Positions 4,422 to 5,618 of a stretch of DNA of 5,618 bases are shown one piece after another. The translations under genes and the position numbers were made by a program. The first letter of the stretch is position 1. Each line of letters opens with the position of its first letter. Source of the DNA: Methylobacter sp. (lineage in GTDB: Bacteria; Pseudomonadota; Gammaproteobacteria; Methylococcales; Methylomonadaceae); the NCBI GenBank assembly GCA_028714995.1, contig JAQTLI010000219.1, positions 1 through 5,618 of the forward strand, in the 5' to 3' direction. Under the pieces are notes generated by a model. It searched no databases and had not been told where the DNA came from. It worked only from the letters and a program-made list of their open reading frames with translations.

Positions 4422-5618
4422 TCAGCTTTGTGAAAAATAGCGCTTCAGGAAATCATCGAAAGGGATCTGGTCTTTGCTTTCGAGTTCTTTCTGTTTGGCG
4501 AGGGACTCTGCAGCCATTTCATTAAACTGCTGCATGTTGTTCTTGTCCAGTTTATTGAGGCTGAAATAATGCCCATGTTCGGCAGACGTATTCAAGGCAA
4601 AACGCGCAAACGGTTGTTGAAGCCGGCTCATGTTCTCCAGCATTCGTGCCGATGCCGTTAAATCCGGGTTTTCGACTAACAGCTGCTGTTTCGCCAAGGC
4701 GGAGCTGTATGGTTTCGCCATATCATCCTGATCAAGAATTGCGCAGACCGGCTGCATGGATTCAAGAATTTCAGTCGCCCAATCCCGCAAAAGAATTTTT
4801 TGCCCGCCTTTATTGAGTTCCAGCCCCGGTTTCCTGCCAAAATTCGCAACAGCCAACTGATTGGCGTTATGAATCTGGTGATCCTGTTCCGAAATTGCTG
4901 GGCTGTCTTTTAACAGGCAGGTGAGCAGCAGCGCTTCTACAAAACGGGCTTTATATTCATCTATACCGATAGGATTAAATAAATCCAGATCGAGCGAACG
5001 CATTTCTATGTAACGAACCCCGCGGCGTTTAAGTGCCAGCGTGGGTTTTTCGCCCGATTCAGCAATTTGTTTGGGGCGAATGGTGCTGTAAAACTCGTTT
5101 TCAATTTGCAGAATATTGCAGTTAAGTTGGCGGTATTCGCCATCAACCAGAGTGCCGATTTTTTCGTACTCAGGATAGGGCGTAGTAATGGCGGCACTCA
5201 AGCTGCTAACATAGCCATCAATAGAGTTGTAATCAATTTTCAGGTTAGCCTGATTCTTGCTTTTGTAGCCGATATCACTCATGCGTAACGAAGTCGCATA
5301 GGGGTGATATAAAGTGCCATTGTCGAATTCCTCAAACTGCGCCATCAATGCCGGGCGGCTTTTGAAAAAGTTTTTGCAGATGGCAGGCGAAGCGCCAAAT
5401 AAATACAGAATTAACCAGCCCAGCCGCTGAAAATTCCTGATTAAACCGAAGTAGGCATCGGCGGTGAACTGCTCAAGGCTCAGTTGACCGTTCTCTTGCT
5501 GGTGCAGAACAGGCCACAGGGCTTCAGGTACCGAATAATTAAAATGGATGCCTGCAATCGCCTGCATGGTTCTGCCGTAGCGATGCCATAAGCCGTGCCG
5601 GTAAACATGTTTCATCCG
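4422..5618 (-). CDS. gshA: Glutamate-cysteine ligase, N-terminus beyond the right edge
   Basis: Joins glutamate and cysteine with ATP to gamma-glutamylcysteine, the first and limiting step of glutathione synthesis. The visible 398 residues correspond to roughly residue 125 onward of the E. coli-type enzyme (518 residues). The frame stays open to 5618, where R-M-K-H-V-Y-R aligns with R-F-K-T-L-Y-R of E. coli, so the ATG at 5615 is internal and about 125 N-terminal residues, including part of the active site, are outside the window. Counting that Met as 1, conserved segments are RYGRTMQAIAGIHFNYSVP (12-30), YLFGASPAIC (71-80), PYATSLRMSDIGY (105-117), LQIENEFYSTIRPK (169-182), GVRYIEMRSLDLDLFNPIGID (199-219), ENPDLTASARML (315-326) and the C-terminal QIPFDDFLKRYF (383-394). 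It is upstream of cysH in a probable operon; the promoter lies to the right. Confidence 0.96.
   Translation of the reverse strand, partial: RMKHVYRHGLWHRYGRTMQAIAGIHFNYSVPEALWPVLHQQENGQLSLEQFTADAYFGLIRNFQRLGWLILYLFGASPAICKNFFKSRPALMAQFEEFDNGTLYHPYATSLRMSDIGYKSKNQANLKIDYNSIDGYVSSLSAAITTPYPEYEKIGTLVDGEYRQLNCNILQIENEFYSTIRPKQIAESGEKPTLALKRRGVRYIEMRSLDLDLFNPIGIDEYKARFVEALLLTCLLKDSPAISEQDHQIHNANQLAVANFGRKPGLELNKGGQKILLRDWATEILESMQPVCAILDQDDMAKPYSSALAKQQLLVENPDLTASARMLENMSRLQQPFARFALNTSAEHGHYFSLNKLDKNNMQQFNEMAAESLAKQKELESKDQIPFDDFLKRYFSQS

Noticed and set aside
5613..5615. ATG at 5615 as the start of gshA
   Set aside because: The frame is open past it to the edge and the codon before (Arg) still aligns with the E. 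coli enzyme; the protein would lack about 125 N-terminal residues including part of the active site.
1..5618. Mobile elements, CRISPR arrays, tRNA or rRNA genes
   Set aside because: No transposase or integrase coding, no regularly spaced repeats and no cloverleaf or rRNA sequence was seen on either strand.

Overview
The window looks like chromosomal DNA from a gammaproteobacterium of moderate to low G+C. The GshA is of the E. coli type, Hsp33 and MsrA are both close to their E. coli counterparts, and the CysH is the iron-sulfur APS-reducing form rather than the enterobacterial PAPS form. Together with a RegB/PrrB-type redox sensor kinase this would suit an environmental lineage such as the Methylococcales (methanotrophs) or a relative. 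That placement is an inference from protein character; no marker gene is present.

Layout. Positions 1-987 (minus) hold the N-terminal 329 residues of a RegB-like membrane histidine kinase, cut by the left edge. Positions 988-1261 are an A+T-rich gap with no protein gene. It contains a strong plus-strand intrinsic terminator (1214-1243) that no annotated gene uses. Reading back from it gives a 5' hairpin, an extended -10 promoter and a RegA/PrrA-like half-site pair, which together look like a gene for a small RNA of about 96 nt. Positions 1262-1894 (minus) are msrA. An 87-bp divergent intergenic region with a palindrome over a likely promoter separates it from hslO (Hsp33, 1982-2851, plus). 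A lipoprotein gene of unknown function (2879-3655, plus) follows 27 bp later, probably in the same operon. A hairpin terminator lies between this unit and the convergent gshA-cysH pair on the minus strand (cysH 3689-4411; gshA 4422 to the right edge, N-terminus missing).

Function. Nearly every recognisable gene concerns thiol or redox biology: a redox-sensing kinase with the conserved quinone-site and cysteine motifs, methionine sulfoxide repair, a redox-switched chaperone, sulfate assimilation to sulfite, and the first step of glutathione synthesis. gshA and cysH, 10 bp apart, couple sulfur reduction (towards cysteine) to cysteine use (glutathione). The most noteworthy item is the candidate small RNA, with a possible RegA-type site about 44 bp upstream of its predicted start and 110 bp upstream of the kinase gene.
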